Assembly: GCA_030374765.1 (NCBI GenBank)
Contig: JARGXX010000115.1
Coordinates: 1,148,501-1,212,500, forward strand
DNA: 64,000 nt
Direction: 5' to 3'
Source of the DNA: Agarophyton chilense
Lineage: Eukaryota > Rhodophyta > Florideophyceae > Gracilariales > Gracilariaceae
Below are positions 20,600 to 33,120 of this stretch, piece after piece. A program made the position numbers and the translations under genes. Every line of letters begins with the position of its first letter. Position 1 is the stretch's first letter. Below the pieces are notes generated by a model. It did no database searches and was not told where the DNA came from. It was given only the letters and a program-made list of their open reading frames with translations.

Positions 20600-21236
20600 G
20601 GACCGGTTGTAACATTACCCGTTTGCCCTCCAGACCGAAGTCCTCGTCCTCGCCTTCCACTCCGGTACTGTTGGCCTCGCCGTGATGAATCACAACGTAA
20701 CAGATTTCGACCGGCGCCATATTAGATACGACCAGAACCGTCCTTCAAGCAGTCAGCTCAAGGGCGAATATTTTGCAAGTCGACTTTTAACACTCTTCCA
20801 AGAAGCATAGAGACCAGAAATGGTGATACTTGGCTTGACAAGAAACCTACCCCATGGAGGCGGTAGCTATGAAGCAAGCTCTTGTAAGTTACAGAGACTG
20901 CCTTTGCAGCTTTTAAGACCCCACGGCATTGGCTCATCATAAGCGATGTTTCGGCTTTGATAGATTTTTTTTCCAACTTGCCTTACATACCAGCATGCCA
21001 TGGAGCTTTTCATCGCTCAAGGAATGGATTCTGACCTTCGAATCCTTTCGTGTACTGTGGCCTGACCACAGAACAATTGAACTCCTCATACCCTAAACCA
21101 CTCACCGCAATGTCGAGTGATACTCTACTCCAAAACCACAAATGTCGATGGCCGAGATCGTACTGTTGTATTTCTCCAACAATCTTACTTGCTGAATATC
21201 AAATCTCATATCCTTTTTAGCTTTCTGTGTAAGGGT
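20600..21236 (-). repeat. long inverted repeat, left copy (637 bp)
   Basis: The reverse complement matches 35602-36237 with about eleven differences, roughly 98% identity, and the similarity stops sharply at both ends. On the minus strand it holds a 72-codon frame (20976-20758) beginning MEKKSIKAETSL that is preserved with one residue change in the other copy. A second frame begins MAPVEICY (20720) and is shared only for its first part. No domain is recognisable. It looks like a recent transposon or solo terminal repeat, since unique old sequence would not be this similar. Confidence 0.9.
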
Positions 21237-22791
21237 TGTGTTCTAACTTACTATTTTCACCCTGAACTGACAGGAGCGGGGCTATCTTATTGAGACCAAC
21301 CAGAAATCGACTAGTTACTGTGTCGGATATTGAGACAATGACGATTGTCGAAACATGGCGACCATTCGTGAGGGTTAAGCCAATACTCGTCATTGTTGGC
21401 TTTTCAACCCCACATAAATCTACCGCGAAGAATGAAAGTTGTTTCGAGAAGTACATTTTTCAATTTCAAGTGTATTTGCTGAAAGAAACCCTGTCCCTCT
21501 GGATTGAGTTTAACGAGGCTTTCATAATTTAAAGAACCGATGCTTTACAACGTTTCTACAGCCATCCACAATATTATCCAAGCTCATGTCTTGTTAACAG
21601 CTTCCACTCAGCGAGTGTTGCAATCGTTTTTCCTTGATTCAATCGTCAGAAACGGGCGCAATGTCTGCAGAAATGACTGGGAATGTAGATCAATCGCTGT
21701 CAATACTGATGAACGAACCGGATTTAGCTGTATAGTTAGCAGAAAGATCTCAGTTAAGAGTCTTCAAGGCCGCGATACACTCACCATCGCTGCGTGGAGA
21801 TGAATGGAAAATGCGCCCCGACAAGCTCCATGAAGAGCAGTGATCAAAACTAGCTGATCATTAATGAAATATACGTAGATCTGTTTGCATTCAGTCTACG
21901 AAAGACAGCGAGCGACCCGATTTATCCTCTAAATCATCGATCGCGGAAGAACGTTTGGGCTGTCCTACCTGAGTCCTCGAACCTCCTGTCATGGTTTTCG
22001 ACCCAAAAATATTCATTCTAGTAGACAAGTGATTCATGGTATTGAGACCGGATGTTTCTCTCGTCTTGGTGCTTTGGAATATCGACTGGAGAAGGAGAAA
22101 AAAACTTGAAACAAGGAAAGCCTTTTGGCAAACAAGATACAGGTGAAGTCGTATACTCTGGTGTCGAATCTGTAATAGACCATGACGGAACTAGCTCGAT
22201 TTGGCATTTGGCGTAGCAGGTGGAGAAATGTCTGCGAGCAATGCTCTATTTTTGTTGTTCACCTTGCTGTTGCTTTTATGTGTTGGAAAAAGAGTTAGAT
22301 GTAGATCACCAACTTGTTATCGAGCATCAGATAAACACCACAAACTCACAGAGGTATGCAACATGATCCAAGCTGCATCCGAAGAGCTGTGAGAGAGAGT
22401 TCAGATGAATGATGAAAGTCTTCATGACTCTCACAAAGGAACGAAATGCATGTAATAAAGAGAACATAAATTGTCGCCGTCACAGCGTTTTCAAATCTTA
22501 AAGCATAGCCTCAAACCCGTGTCGTTCTCAAAGTATCATTCCCACAGTTTTTGCCGGTTTCAAGTCATGTTTCACGTGAACTTTATTGACAAGTGCATGG
22601 TTTTTGGAACGTTCTTTTGAAAACTGCTTGAGCCAATGCGCACATATTTCAGTAGGTCCAAAATCGCTGCTGAAAAAAAAAAGTCAGAGCAGGTAGATCT
22701 ACGAAGTCGCAAAAGAACTCTGTCGACATCTTAAATCGAAGTTCTTCCTCTTTTTTCCCATGCCGAGTGAATATAAGGATTCGATCACACC
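21237..22791. other. no supported gene
   Basis: Short plus- and minus-strand frames without recognisable domains (for example 21217-21456 minus, 21540-21803 plus, 22201-22392 plus, the last with a leucine-rich hydrophobic run). Probably decayed repeat sequence. Confidence 0.35.
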
Positions 22792-23010
22792 GCTCGGGTG
22801 CAGATATGAGAACTCTGTCCCGATTCAAAAACTTGACGAGTGCGAATATCGGAGTATGCCCCGATATTCGCACTCGAAGAATACGATATCAGTTCGGTCC
22901 AGCTGATTATTCACAGTTTCCTTATTCACTCTGGCAAGAAGAATGAATGGCGGAAGTTTGCCAGCGGTGTGATAAGCATGTTATGTTGAAGAGAACGCGC
23001 AGATATCTGA
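22792..23010 (+). repeat. diverged dispersed repeat, copy A
   Basis: The string gtgcagatatgagaa, then gatatcagttcggtccag, cacagttt, gaatgaatggc and gttgaag occurs in the same order at 49443-49620. The two copies are clearly related but diverged, with small insertions. This copy contains the 16-bp palindrome listed next. Confidence 0.7.
22837..22876. repeat. perfect 16-bp palindrome with 8-nt loop
   Basis: cgagtgcgaatatcgg (22837-22852) is the exact reverse complement of ccgatattcgcactcg (22861-22876). The related copy at 49 kb has only one arm, so the palindrome arose by an inverted duplication within this repeat family or was lost in the other copy. Confidence 0.85.
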
Positions 23011-26000
23011 CCACAAGCTCGACAACATAACTCGTACGCACAAAAACTTCGGATTTCAACATTGAACTTTGAGCATCTGACTCGAGAATAAGCCGTAGGA
23101 TGAACATCAACGACGAGAACTCTTCTTTTGGATACTGTACTCATATACTTGTCCTGAAATGATGCTCTCAAAGGCAACCAACAAAGATCCACCAAATATT
23201 CTATTTTAGGATTAAGGGAATCATCAAACAAACTTTCATTGGGTGCAGCCATCAAGCTATTTGGTAATTGGTTGAGCTTCTGGTCATTCAGCTTGCGAGA
23301 CAGATAGTCATTTTGAGGATGCGTCAGAAGGATTGTACAGTACACGACAAGTTGAATGAAAACAATGTGTTCTTATTGTTTCATGGATGGCTTGAGAAAC
23401 CCGTATATTGATGGTCCACATTCTTTCAGCTCAGATGAATTATCACAATACTGTCGACACCCCATCAATGTTCCTTTCTTGACTGTTATCATCCCAAGCT
23501 GCAACGATAGAATCCAAGCAACTCTTGAAGACGTAATTAAAATTTAGAACTGGGTTTTTGAGCGGTTTCTGAATCTGTTGAGTTCAATTCATAAACGTTC
23601 CCAAATCATTTATATACGATTATTTCTAGCTCTACTATAATTTTGGTGGGATATCCATATAAAAAGCTTATTCTAACACCCATGCAGGTGACTGATGAGG
23701 GTCTTTTCAGCTCCCTTCGGCACTTTAAAAGAAAACCTAGTAGTAGAGACGAGCTCAAAGACCTACTGGGGCTCATAGACACTTCTCCTTTTGCAAATAC
23801 AGGCCACGTGTCAACTATTTGACTTCCTCGCTGGCTTCCACAACGACTCGGCGACCCCCGAGAAAAAACCTCAGCCGCTTCCCCGAAGGATTGGGAAAGA
23901 TGGCTATACCGACGGGCCACAATAGTTCGTTCGATGCGACTTCACGCAAACCCGAAACCTTCGTCGCAATCTCTGCCTTTTCGCGAACTACTTCGCCACG
24001 CTTCACATACCCGGCTCAGCGCCTCACTGCTATTACGCTCACGCGATCACACCGCTCTCTATGTGTATGAGGAAGGGAAATCCAGCAAGATGTTCAGTTT
24101 CTTCTGGAAATTTGCCAAGGGTTTTCTTTATTGGATTTTTGTCAAATGTGTTGCCGATAACGGAACACGAGAAGACCCTAGTCTCAAACGAAACTGATCC
24201 TTTGACTGGCAAAATTTAAAAACTAGTTTCTGAACATTTCCGCAACGGTGACGTTATATGACATCTTTTCTTATGGAGCTGGGGTCAGTGGGCTCTAATA
24301 CCTTGTGCAAACATTTCGCTCGAAACTATTTTCTCTTCGAAAGAAGTATTGGTCGACAAGTCTATGAAAATGAACCGCTTCGCAAAAAGTCTCAAACAAC
24401 ATGGGCTTTTCCTGTAGGCACGCTTCAACCAACCAGCGACAGCCATGTTTTTCTTGAGGAACCACCAATGGTCTTCTAGTACAATGGAGGGGAGAGTTCT
24501 CCCTTCAACATTATACTGTTCTGTAAGGGAAAGGTTATCGCTCACCTACATAGGGTCATCAGAAACGAGATATGATAGTTCTGTCTTCAACAATTAAACT
24601 GACACTTTAGTCCTCGCTTACTGGACTTCCGTCACGGTGGCTGAACTGTATCTCCCGCAAAGATGTGAGAAAGCGGCTTCTTTGAGGCTTGGTGAGGCTG
24701 TTTTGATCAAGCTGCATTTCCGGTGCAATGAAAGTATTTTTCTGGGGAGAGCTTTTGAAATGGTCTAGCAGGCCGGGCGAATTGCAATGTATGTGTTCTT
24801 TTGTACAAAGAAAAAAAAAACCTAGACAAGCGTTTGAAGCTAATACAGGTGTACATGGGCAGTAGCTCACTGCCGGTGAGTCCATTGCGAAATAACTCTA
24901 TTGAAAGTTAAGGTTCACGTCAAAAAGAAAGAGCAACGGAACAATGGCGCAAGAGAGAATATCTGCTCGCGCAGCCCAGTCAAGGTCAGAAAATTGATCT
25001 GTGTGTGATGCCGGTGGAGACCACAACAGCCACGTTAAGCTTTTAATCGTCATTATCAATGGATTAGAAATGCCACCTTTCTCTTGAATGCATCACAGCT
25101 GGGCACTTCACATAGAGCCAATGGGCCGCTATCCTCAGTCCGTTTTATCCGTGAGAATACAGACATGATCAATCACCCAATTGTTTTTGACTGTCTCCAA
25201 TGCCGTCTGTGTCATCTCTTCAAAAGAGAGCGTTGCAGTTCCAACATTTCTGGAGCAGTCGTTCACTTCGTCCGTTCCTTGTTGAAGATCCGGAATGCCA
25301 CTCTGCACATCTGCCCGACGGGACCGAAAATCTTCGTCAGCATCTCGGAATTTATCAAATTTCAGTGCTCAGGTGGAGGGCCTCGGAAAGAAGACCTAGC
25401 AAAAGACGTGTCTAGAGAACGTGTCTGATAACGTTATACACGTACACATCATCAATCAGAAAGTTTCGAATTTGTGGGTTGCTCATATGCGATTGTTTAC
25501 CGTATAACTTTCTACTTGCTTTCTGCCAAGAAAAAGTTCACTTCCAGTCCTGTCGACTGGTGGCTCATTCTTCTACGTTGTCACAGACGAGGGTCGAGGT
25601 AAGTTGCGCAGAGCAACAATTTGAAAATGCCAGTTGGCAAGACCAAGCTCTTATCAAGTATTGAATTCTTGGACGCAGACTGTTTTCGTAATGGTATCCC
25701 ATCTCATCCAGTTTTCTTATCGTTTATATTTACTTCTCTAACAAACGAATAGAGATCTTTCCTCGAACGGATGTTAACAAATTGCATTTTTTCTCCTTTC
25801 TTGCAAGCCTGCATACGTCATTATGTCACAAGGTGTCGGGTACTTCATCAGCCCTCACGACCTTAGATGCACACTCATCTTTCCGTGCATGATGGATGAC
25901 ACTGCTATTGAACAAACGTGCTACGCCCCTCACCGATTACATTTTATCGGGAGTAAGTAGATATTACACCAATAAGATGTTTTGGATGCGAGAGCATTTA

Positions 26001-26883
26001 GAAACCGATATTCATCGCCTTTCCATCCTTTGTTTCTACACGTGCACCTTTGCGTTTAGCTTCTCCAGAGCTTTTTGGCAGGGCTATGCATCATGAGAAA
26101 TATCCGATAGAGTCCTGTGACATTCGATAATATTCATTGATCAACCTTTTAATGTTGAAGAACATGTACATTATGTTCTCCATTTCCCAGTTTACGGAAA
26201 TATCTGGATACTGTGCAGAGCTTAGTTCCGAGGACTTCCAGGAACAAACAAGAATAAATGCAAATCTTTCCCAGAGCTTTTTAGCCAGCGGAAACTTGAT
26301 GGTTTCCGTAAAAATACGTGTGTAGTCTGGCTAAGAGAGGGTTCTATAGTTTGAAGGCAGGAAGCCTCTCTGATAAACAACAGTAAGAGAAATACAAATT
26401 CAACTCCCCTACAACAAAAACAAAACATCTTGCCACGATTGCTTTGTTTCCTTAACAGTGCGCAAACTACATGATGCACGTCGAAGAAAGATTCACTATT
26501 GTATTAAGGTTTTAATTCATCGGGTTTTCCCCAAAGAATAAAACTTTGCATTTGCCTCTCTCATCACAGGAAAAAATGAGACTTCAAATCTCATATTTTC
26601 CAGTGATTATCGTGCAGAGGATACTAATCATATCCTCGTTTCTTGTTTCCTGCATTTGTTCTTAAATACTACAAGCTTATTTTTTGTCCACTTCATGTGC
26701 ATTCTTTGATGGACATATTTGTTTGATATAGGAGAGCAAAATGCAAATTATCTGCGATGAGAGGGAACAGATGATATTCGTATACATGCCATCTTTCGAT
26801 GGTGTGTACTTGACTTGGCGCGTCAGAAGTCGATTATCACTTGAACCATCTCGACAAGAAATCAAAGGGAAGGTATTTCAACC
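23011..26883. other. gene-poor AT-rich region
   Basis: Almost 4 kb with no frame I can recognise. The longest are 22926-23345 minus (139 codons) and 25084-25428 plus (114 codons), both lacking domains and family-like composition. A GC-richer patch at 23820-24070 gives overlapping frames on both strands. The last 100 bp is the 5' region of the membrane protein gene. Confidence 0.35.
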
Positions 26884-27382
26884 ATGTGGCTGAACTTTTT
26901 TCGATACGGGTTGTACGCTTTTGAATGGTGTGCAGCCATCGTTGTATGGGGAGGGACAGGTATGCTCGCCACTCGCCTCTCGTTCTTCACAATCACTACT
27001 AACACGATTTCCGATGAAAGCCGATAAACTGAATCCGATAAACAACTGCTACTTTGGAAATAGGATGAATTGCGCCGCAATTATATTCTTTGGAGTTACA
27101 GGATGGATATTACTCAGCGCAGTAATTGGCGGAGCCATATTCTGTATGATGAAAGGAAAATATGAAATCCCTCCGCGGATTGAAGCCAGCATTATGTTTG
27201 GGCTCGCTCTGGGATGGTTGTTGATTGCAATCATCGCCACGGTCGGTAATCCGGCCAAAGTTAATGACGTAGGAAAAGCAGTGATCGGGTTCTCTTGGCT
27301 CAGTACGTTTGCTTACTCGGTTAGTGGAGCTTTGATGTCTGTTGAATCTAGAAGAGGGACTGAGTATCTGATACACGGATAG
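26884..27382 (+). CDS. four-helix membrane protein (MARVEL-like topology), one intron
   Basis: Exon 1 is 26884-26959, the intron 26960-27020 (61 nt, GTATGC...AAG) and exon 2 27021-27382, giving 145 residues. The intron has a textbook TACTAAC branch site (26997-27003) 17 nt before its end. Without splicing, the first helix is lost. The protein has helix 1 (9-24, preceded by FFRYGLYAFEW), a short loop with one Cys, helix 2 (43-67), helix 3 (82-101), helix 4 (110-132) and a short polar tail. The four-helix layout, small size and aromatic/charged start recall MARVEL-domain proteins of membrane-organising complexes. Sequence similarity is not strong enough for me to name a family. Confidence 0.72.
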
Positions 27383-27841
27383 GGCATGTATTTTCGTTCT
27401 GGGGAGTATTCCAGTAACAGTGTACAAGATAGTCACCCTAGAAAGAAATGATGAATGTGAAAGAAGAGTGCAACAGGATACAAGATCGTTGCAGCAAGAC
27501 CAGAACAAATGATCGTTTATTATCGTTGCATATGACGCACAAGCAGGAAGAAAATGACAAACTGCAGCCTTGGTGTACTTGGAACAGAGATCTATGACAA
27601 TAACCCTTAAACCTGCACAATAAAGTCGTGAGAGTGTATTGTTGTTCTTGCGGGCATAATTAATTATGTGGAGAAACACGAACCTTTTAGGATGCAGAAA
27701 AGCAAGTTGGCAGTCGCGCTGCGAACGCACCGTAGAAGACTTTCCAGAAACCTTTCTGGAACAACAGAAGTATCTTTAAAAAGATTTCGCAATAGATGAG
27801 CTCTCAAGTTTAATCCGTTGACAAGATGCCAAAGGTAATTT
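27383..27841. other. convergent 3' flanks, no gene
   Basis: 459 bp between the stop codons of the membrane protein and the cyclin. It presumably holds both 3' UTRs. Open frames here lie antisense to real genes. Confidence 0.4.
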
Positions 27842-28528
27842 TTATGGGTGTCCTGACACCCGACAGCTTTCAAACTGAAGCCTTTTGTTCTGATCGTGAC
27901 GACAAACACGAGCGGAATAGGGAAAACAATCTACTGCTTTAGAATTTTGAAAAGCAAGAGTTGGAGACACAGTTTGTAACTGTGCATGATAAGTAGCATA
28001 CATGGCTGGAGACACAAAACATTCGTAATCAATGCTTTTGAAGAACAACATCTCTAGACGGTTCATCTCCGAAACAGAACCAACACCACCGACTTTTGCA
28101 TAATGCGAAGATGAACAAACAATATCATCAGTGTTCTTGACGGCGACGGTAAGTGCGGCGAGTAATATTCGATGCATTGAATGGGGTACAAACTGAATGG
28201 TGTTGGACGTTTTGAGTCGATCAATGTAGATGAGCATCACAACGAAGGCGGAGTTTGAACAGGCTGTATATTTCACCAAACGTTCGATGTATTCATAGGT
28301 TGAAATTGGTGGCATGGAAACACTGAAAAAAGCCGAAATAGGATCACATGGCGAAGGAAATAAAGGGGGGTCCGGTTGCAAACGAGCATGAATAGAGCTT
28401 GTCAAAGAAGCTGTGAAGCTGACAATCTGTATCGGAAGCAGAGTGTTGAGAAGAAGTGGAGGAACTTTCTGCGAATACGACTTGTTTGGTTCAGGGGGAT
28501 TCTGCGGAATCACAACTCGCATAGACAT
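27842..28528 (-). CDS. Pho80/PCL- or U-type cyclin
   Basis: A 228-residue protein whose middle (about 70-175) is a cyclin box of the P/U type: PPISTYEYIERLVKY, CSNSAFVVMLIYIDRL, HRILLAALTVAVKNTDD, AKVGGVGSVSEMNRLEMLF then IDYECFVSPAMY. The combination YIDRL..., AKVGG and EMNRLE is diagnostic for Pho80-like and plant CYCU cyclins, which activate Pho85/CDKA-type kinases in nutrient and cell-cycle control. The frame is open upstream to 28576 without an ATG; M at 28528 (or the one two residues later) is the first usable start. The C-terminal tail of about 50 residues is Cys/Arg-rich and unlike the family. Confidence 0.9.
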   Translation of the reverse strand: MSMRVVIPQNPPEPNKSYSQKVPPLLLNTLLPIQIVSFTASLTSSIHARLQPDPPLFPSPCDPISAFFSVSMPPISTYEYIERLVKYTACSNSAFVVMLIYIDRLKTSNTIQFVPHSMHRILLAALTVAVKNTDDIVCSSSHYAKVGGVGSVSEMNRLEMLFFKSIDYECFVSPAMYATYHAQLQTVSPTLAFQNSKAVDCFPYSARVCRHDQNKRLQFESCRVSGHP

Positions 28529-29270
28529 GATGCGGGGAAAGAAAAGATGGGTGTTGAAGATTGCAGAGGGTGGCAAAAGGACGGATGGTTGTATTGCCTC
28601 TTATGTTTTAAGTAGTAGTGACAGCCGTACGATGTGACGCTTCTACCATGTCACGGCATTGTTGTACTCTGACAGATCTGCAGAACGAATGCGTATCACA
28701 TGGGTACTTCATATCAATGAAGCGAAACAGTGTCGTTGCAGCGAAAAAAAATGTCAACAACCCAGACCCGAATGCTCGTCAACAGCGCTGTTTTATGCGT
28801 GAAGCATTTTTTGAAAGCGAGTTTGAAACACAAGCCAGACAACCTCGATGCGTTGGCACCCTGTATTTGCCACATCACTTACATGTTGCATGCGCAGCGA
28901 GACTAACACCTCAATTGCACGCTCAGCTTTACACGCATAAACCAAATATTTTCATCTTTCAAGAATTATTTTTCGATACAGTGCTGTGCACATAATGCTA
29001 TACGAACGCGTGGAAACGAACGTGGACACATACACAACTGTCCACGCATTAAACGTGTGTACATGCGTCGAGCACGCTTCGAGTTCTGTTCCATCCAACA
29101 CGCGTCACGCGACGTTCACACGTGCAACACACAGATGCGTGACAAGTCGGCACGCGCAAACGCTCGCGCGGCACGCTGCCCTTCCTTCATTTGACTCTGC
29201 AGCTCCGGCGCCATCTTCTTGTGTGCAACTTCCAAACGCTTCTCCTTCCGCCCCGCCGAACCCTTGAGAC
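28529..29270. other. divergent promoter region of cyclin and MYB genes
   Basis: 742 bp between divergent starts. It has several short frames without support. GC content rises towards the MYB gene, with CACGCG/CACGTG-like clusters around 29000-29170. Confidence 0.35.
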
Positions 29271-30209
29271 ATGCAGCGCACAAGAAATCCATCTCCCGTC
29301 GTTGAAGACGCACGTCCATCGCTTTCGCGTCGTCATAGAATCTCCGTTCAGGCTCTCACACATTCTCCACCGCATTCTCAGTCATCTTCTGTTTTTCACT
29401 ACGCATCACAACCTCCGCATCATCCACACCAACTTCCCCCTCTCTCGATTCGACATAGAACCTATGCAGCCTTTGACACATCGATAACAGCACTACCTCC
29501 GCCTCCGCCTCCGCCTCCGCCTCCGCCCCCGCCCCCACCTCGACTGCCGCTCCGCCCCGTATCATCCGTCACTTTTTCTCCGTCTCCATCATCATCATCT
29601 GTCCTTTCTGCATACATTCTCCCTCCCTTCATTGCGCATCAGGCTCACTCGCAGCCTCATGTGGCGCTACCGCCGTATACAGAGCCGCATTCGTTACAGC
29701 CCGCGCCGGTGATGTATAGAACAAGTTGGTGCCAACCATGTTATCCTTCTATTCGTCTTTTCAACACGCCATACTCAATTACAAAACGCCCTCGAAAGAG
29801 GGGCACTGTCAAGCGACTGTGGACACCACAGGAAGATGATCGACTTCGACGTCTCGCGAAACTACGTCCAGAGAATTGGAACGTCATTGCAGAATCTCTG
29901 CCGGGACGAACTGGCAAGCAATGTCGAGAGAGGTGGCTCAATCATCTGCAGGACGGTAAGCGAAGCTATTTCTTCCTTACATGACATTCTGTTCCTATAC
30001 ATCCTTCTAACAAACATCGTCGTTCTCATACAGGAATTCGAAAGGGGTTCTGGACGGCCAAGGAGGATGAAATTATCATACTAGAACAGGCTCGGCGGGG
30101 AAACCGTTGGAGCGACATTGCAAGACTTTTGCCTGGACGTAGTGACAACGCTGTGAAGAATCGCTTCAATGCCACTCTCAAGAAACAGCATATATGCCAT
30201 CCGTACTGA
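29271..30209 (+). CDS. R2R3-type MYB transcription factor, one intron
   Basis: Exon 1 is 29271-29955, the intron 29956-30033 (78 nt, GTAAGC...CAG, CTAAC-like branch site near 30005) and exon 2 30034-30209. Joined, they give 286 residues. The first 175 residues are disordered, rich in Pro, Ser and His, with a pure proline run coded by a CCGCCT microsatellite. R2 (about 178-228) has the three tryptophans in LWTPQED, NWNVIAESLPGRTGKQCRERWLNH. R3 (about 229-278) has FWTAKEDE, RWSDIARLLPGRSDNAVKNRF. The intron sits at the R2/R3 junction, directly after LQD. It ends shortly after R3, so any activation region must be N-terminal. It is a nuclear DNA-binding regulator; targets are unknown. Confidence 0.93.
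29488..29540 (+). repeat. proline-coding CCGCCT microsatellite
   Basis: A run of CCGCCT units in the first exon of the MYB gene encodes about fifteen consecutive prolines. It is an in-frame, length-variable tract. Confidence 0.8.
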
Positions 30210-31625
30210 TTCCTAGCTCCGACCTTTTTGTAGCAGTGCTTTTTAATTTATGTGTTTCTGTCGAACTTGTTTTGACTAAAGGCAGTTGCCGTCTAGATGT
30301 TATCACATGAAAGAAACTTGATACTTATTGTGCCCCATTATTTAAAAAGCCCCTCTGGAATCGCTCCGTACGTAGCTGCAACGTTGGCGCCATCAGAGAC
30401 TCTAGGCAGCGCTACCGCCATGTTGAATTGAGGTGCTTGCTTTCAGTGCACGGTTACCACGGGTCTGTTAGGGAGTCCAGCCGCAAAGCACGTCAATCTC
30501 AAAAAAGTAATGTATCCATCGGGCCAGTACCGTTTGAAGCAAACCGCATCAGCCGGACTCAGGGGCCCTTGCTTACTTCATATTCCGCCTCTGCCACAAA
30601 GAAGCCCGGTCATTTTGATAGCTGAGCCCAGATTAACTGCGCCAGAAACTTACATCAGTCGAACGTAACGATTAGCACAACCTATGTGCGCGTGGCCTTA
30701 CATTGTTCTTTTCCCGTTTTCTGCCCGGTAGGGACGGGGTTAAAGGGCTGAACGAAGGGAAAGGAAGAGTGGGAGGCGGGTCGATCATCTTTGTGCCCAT
30801 GTTACAAACAGCCGAGAGCCTTCTGTAACGAAGTCATCATATGGATGGTGGTGGACGCCGTTTTTTTAATCTGCCGTGACGAGCGCGCATCACGCGCGCG
30901 CACGTGAGATATGGCGTGCTCGGTGTCTGCGACCCGTATCCGCTCTTCTCCAACAGACTGCTGTACCAGAGTAACGTAATTATATCCCATTCGATGCCGC
31001 AGCAACGCCAAAGTTGTCTATCCGCCTTCTCCCACTTTTGCTTGTCTCGTTTCGAAAGAACTCTAGCACGGAGTGGTTCATACTTGTCTTCTCTTGAACC
31101 ACGCATAACGTCCATGACAGTGTCTGATACAAAAACATGGCCCCTAAAAAATTCACTTCAATGAAGCAGTCCTGGAAACAAGTGCAAACGCTGCTCACGT
31201 TGTACCATCCTTCTTCATCAGTATGGAATTCTCAAAATCCCATTCAGTTGCTGGCTCTCGGTCCAAGCGAAACAACTCCCAAAGCTGCGTCATTTACTTT
31301 AGTGTACACTGAATCAGTTGGCGACACTGCGGCCACCTGTGGCCAACCACTGCCCAACTTTCACGTAACATGCCCATGGAGATGATTCCATCTCAGGTGA
31401 GCGAACGATCACAACGTATTCAACCTTCTCCCGGCTGACCCTTTCTCTCAGTACTCATGTTGGCTGTTTGGCTGTTGAGATCCACTACCAAACACGTCGC
31501 AATACGTAAATACTGACAGAAACCACCACCCAAAAACACTGCGGGGGTCTCGAGCCCGAGGAAGTGGGTGTTTTTCCAAAACTTCACAGCACTAATTGCT
31601 CTCCAGCTCAAAGGTTTAGCGCATC

Positions 31626-31633
31626 TATATAAG
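31626..31633 (+). promoter_or_regulatory. TATA-like element before a small frame
   Basis: TATATAAG lies only 9 nt before the ATG at 31642, too close for a conventional TATA box serving that ATG. A later ATG or a non-coding transcript is possible. Confidence 0.2.
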
Positions 31634-31641
31634 CTACCAAC

Positions 31642-31866
31642 ATGTTCCGAGTTTTCTTGTACACGTGTTCGTGCATATGCGTATTTTTTGCTCCCTTCCT
31701 GCCAACAAGCGCTATGATCTCTACAACATGCATTCGCTCAACGGCATCCTTCATGAGGACGCTAAATGCCACGCGGATGCTGGCAGTGCAGATGAGTGTG
31801 GAGAGTTTGATATTTGGCAGCCGTCAATGTAATAAGTATTTAAAAGAGTTGTTGCTGATCAGATAA
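31642..31866 (+). CDS. possible small secreted peptide
   Basis: 74 codons starting MFRVFLYTCSCICVFFAPFL, a hydrophobic Cys/Phe-rich stretch that would serve as a signal peptide or anchor, then a polar tail with no recognisable domain. Composition and length alone do not prove a gene. It is listed because it combines an ATG, a signal-like start and a nearby TATA-like element. Confidence 0.2.
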   Translation: MFRVFLYTCSCICVFFAPFLPTSAMISTTCIRSTASFMRTLNATRMLAVQMSVESLIFGSRQCNKYLKELLLIR

Positions 31867-33030
31867 TACGCGAGGCGTGACGACTTAGTTGGCCACAAAT
31901 ATGCCAGCCGATCTTTTTTTGTTCGGGACGAATGTTCGGGACGAACGGTTGAATTTCTTGAAATGGAAGTTAGGGAGTAGTGAACAAATCACCGAGCGGC
32001 AGATGCGGCAAGTCGTTTCGTGATTCAGTTTTTGATTTCTGTTAAAATGGTGCCAACAATAATCGCGAGATCAGTAGATTCAAAAGAAATTGAATAGTTT
32101 CCATGAAGCGAGCACTTGGCCAAAACGCCAGCAAATGTTTAGTGGTATGTGAATCATTCCACCGAAACACATGCTGCAAAAACTAACGGAACGAGCTCTT
32201 CAACCGAGCAGATGTAAAGCTCAAGCATGACAACGTTTTAATCGGCACGTCGGTCAAAGATTGACTGGCAACATGACTCATGACGCAATAAAGGCCTGAA
32301 ATAATGTCTCGAGAACCAAATAATTCACCTGAGAAGAGGGTGCTGTGCAATATCCAACGATGTTGCCATCACTTCTGTGTTACACGCAGATGGGGCACTG
32401 GCGCGTATGACCAAGAGGACAAATGCCCCCGACGCGGCGAATAATACTGACAGAAGCATATGGCTGGCAGGTGCGCACGTAGAGGCAGCATGAAGCAGCG
32501 CGCAGACAGCGCACGGTCTCTCGCAAAGGAATAGCTCCTCATGAAAGTGCTTCAGGTTCGAGATTGCAGCTTGCAGCACTAAAACATCACAAATTGTGCC
32601 CGCTGTTCAACGTGGAGCACGCAGGGTTCGGATTTCCAAACTAATAAAGACCATTCCATGAGTTCGGAAGCTGGAATTCAGAAAAGCAATTTGACCATAA
32701 CGCAGTTTGAACAGTGCTCTTGGGACGGAGATGTCTTTTCTGATATCTGGTAGCTTAACTAATCCGGAGCCCTGCTGCTTCCGTATAGAAGGAAATTCTG
32801 TGTACAGAATGTTACTGACAAGTTTCAAGTCAATCATTTTTAATGGCGCTTGATTCAAACTTCACAGTTTCGAAACCCTTTCCTCTCAAAATCTTGAATA
32901 CTTTCCAAAAGAACAAAATAAAATTTTGATCTCAACACTTGAAAAGTTCTACGTACACTTTTGGATATTTTCACCGAAACCACTCCAGATTATTTGCCTT
33001 TGTCTACAATACCCTGGAGATTGCATTTCT

Positions 33031-33120
33031 GTCTTCTTCCAGATATCTGTCTTCTTACAGATATACATCTTCTTCCAGATATACATCTTCTTCTATGTAT
33101 CCATCTTCTTCCAGGATATG
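33031..33120 (+). repeat. imperfect tandem array, unit about 18 bp
   Basis: Four to five units like cttcttccagatatacat with small changes. It lies in the 3' flank of the membrane protein gene. No function is apparent. Confidence 0.75.

Noticed and set aside
21020-21075. CTTCGAATCC in the long inverted repeat, considered as a tRNA/SINE B box
   Set aside because: No A box at the right distance and no tRNA fold; the nearby gtggcctgaccac is a simple palindrome.
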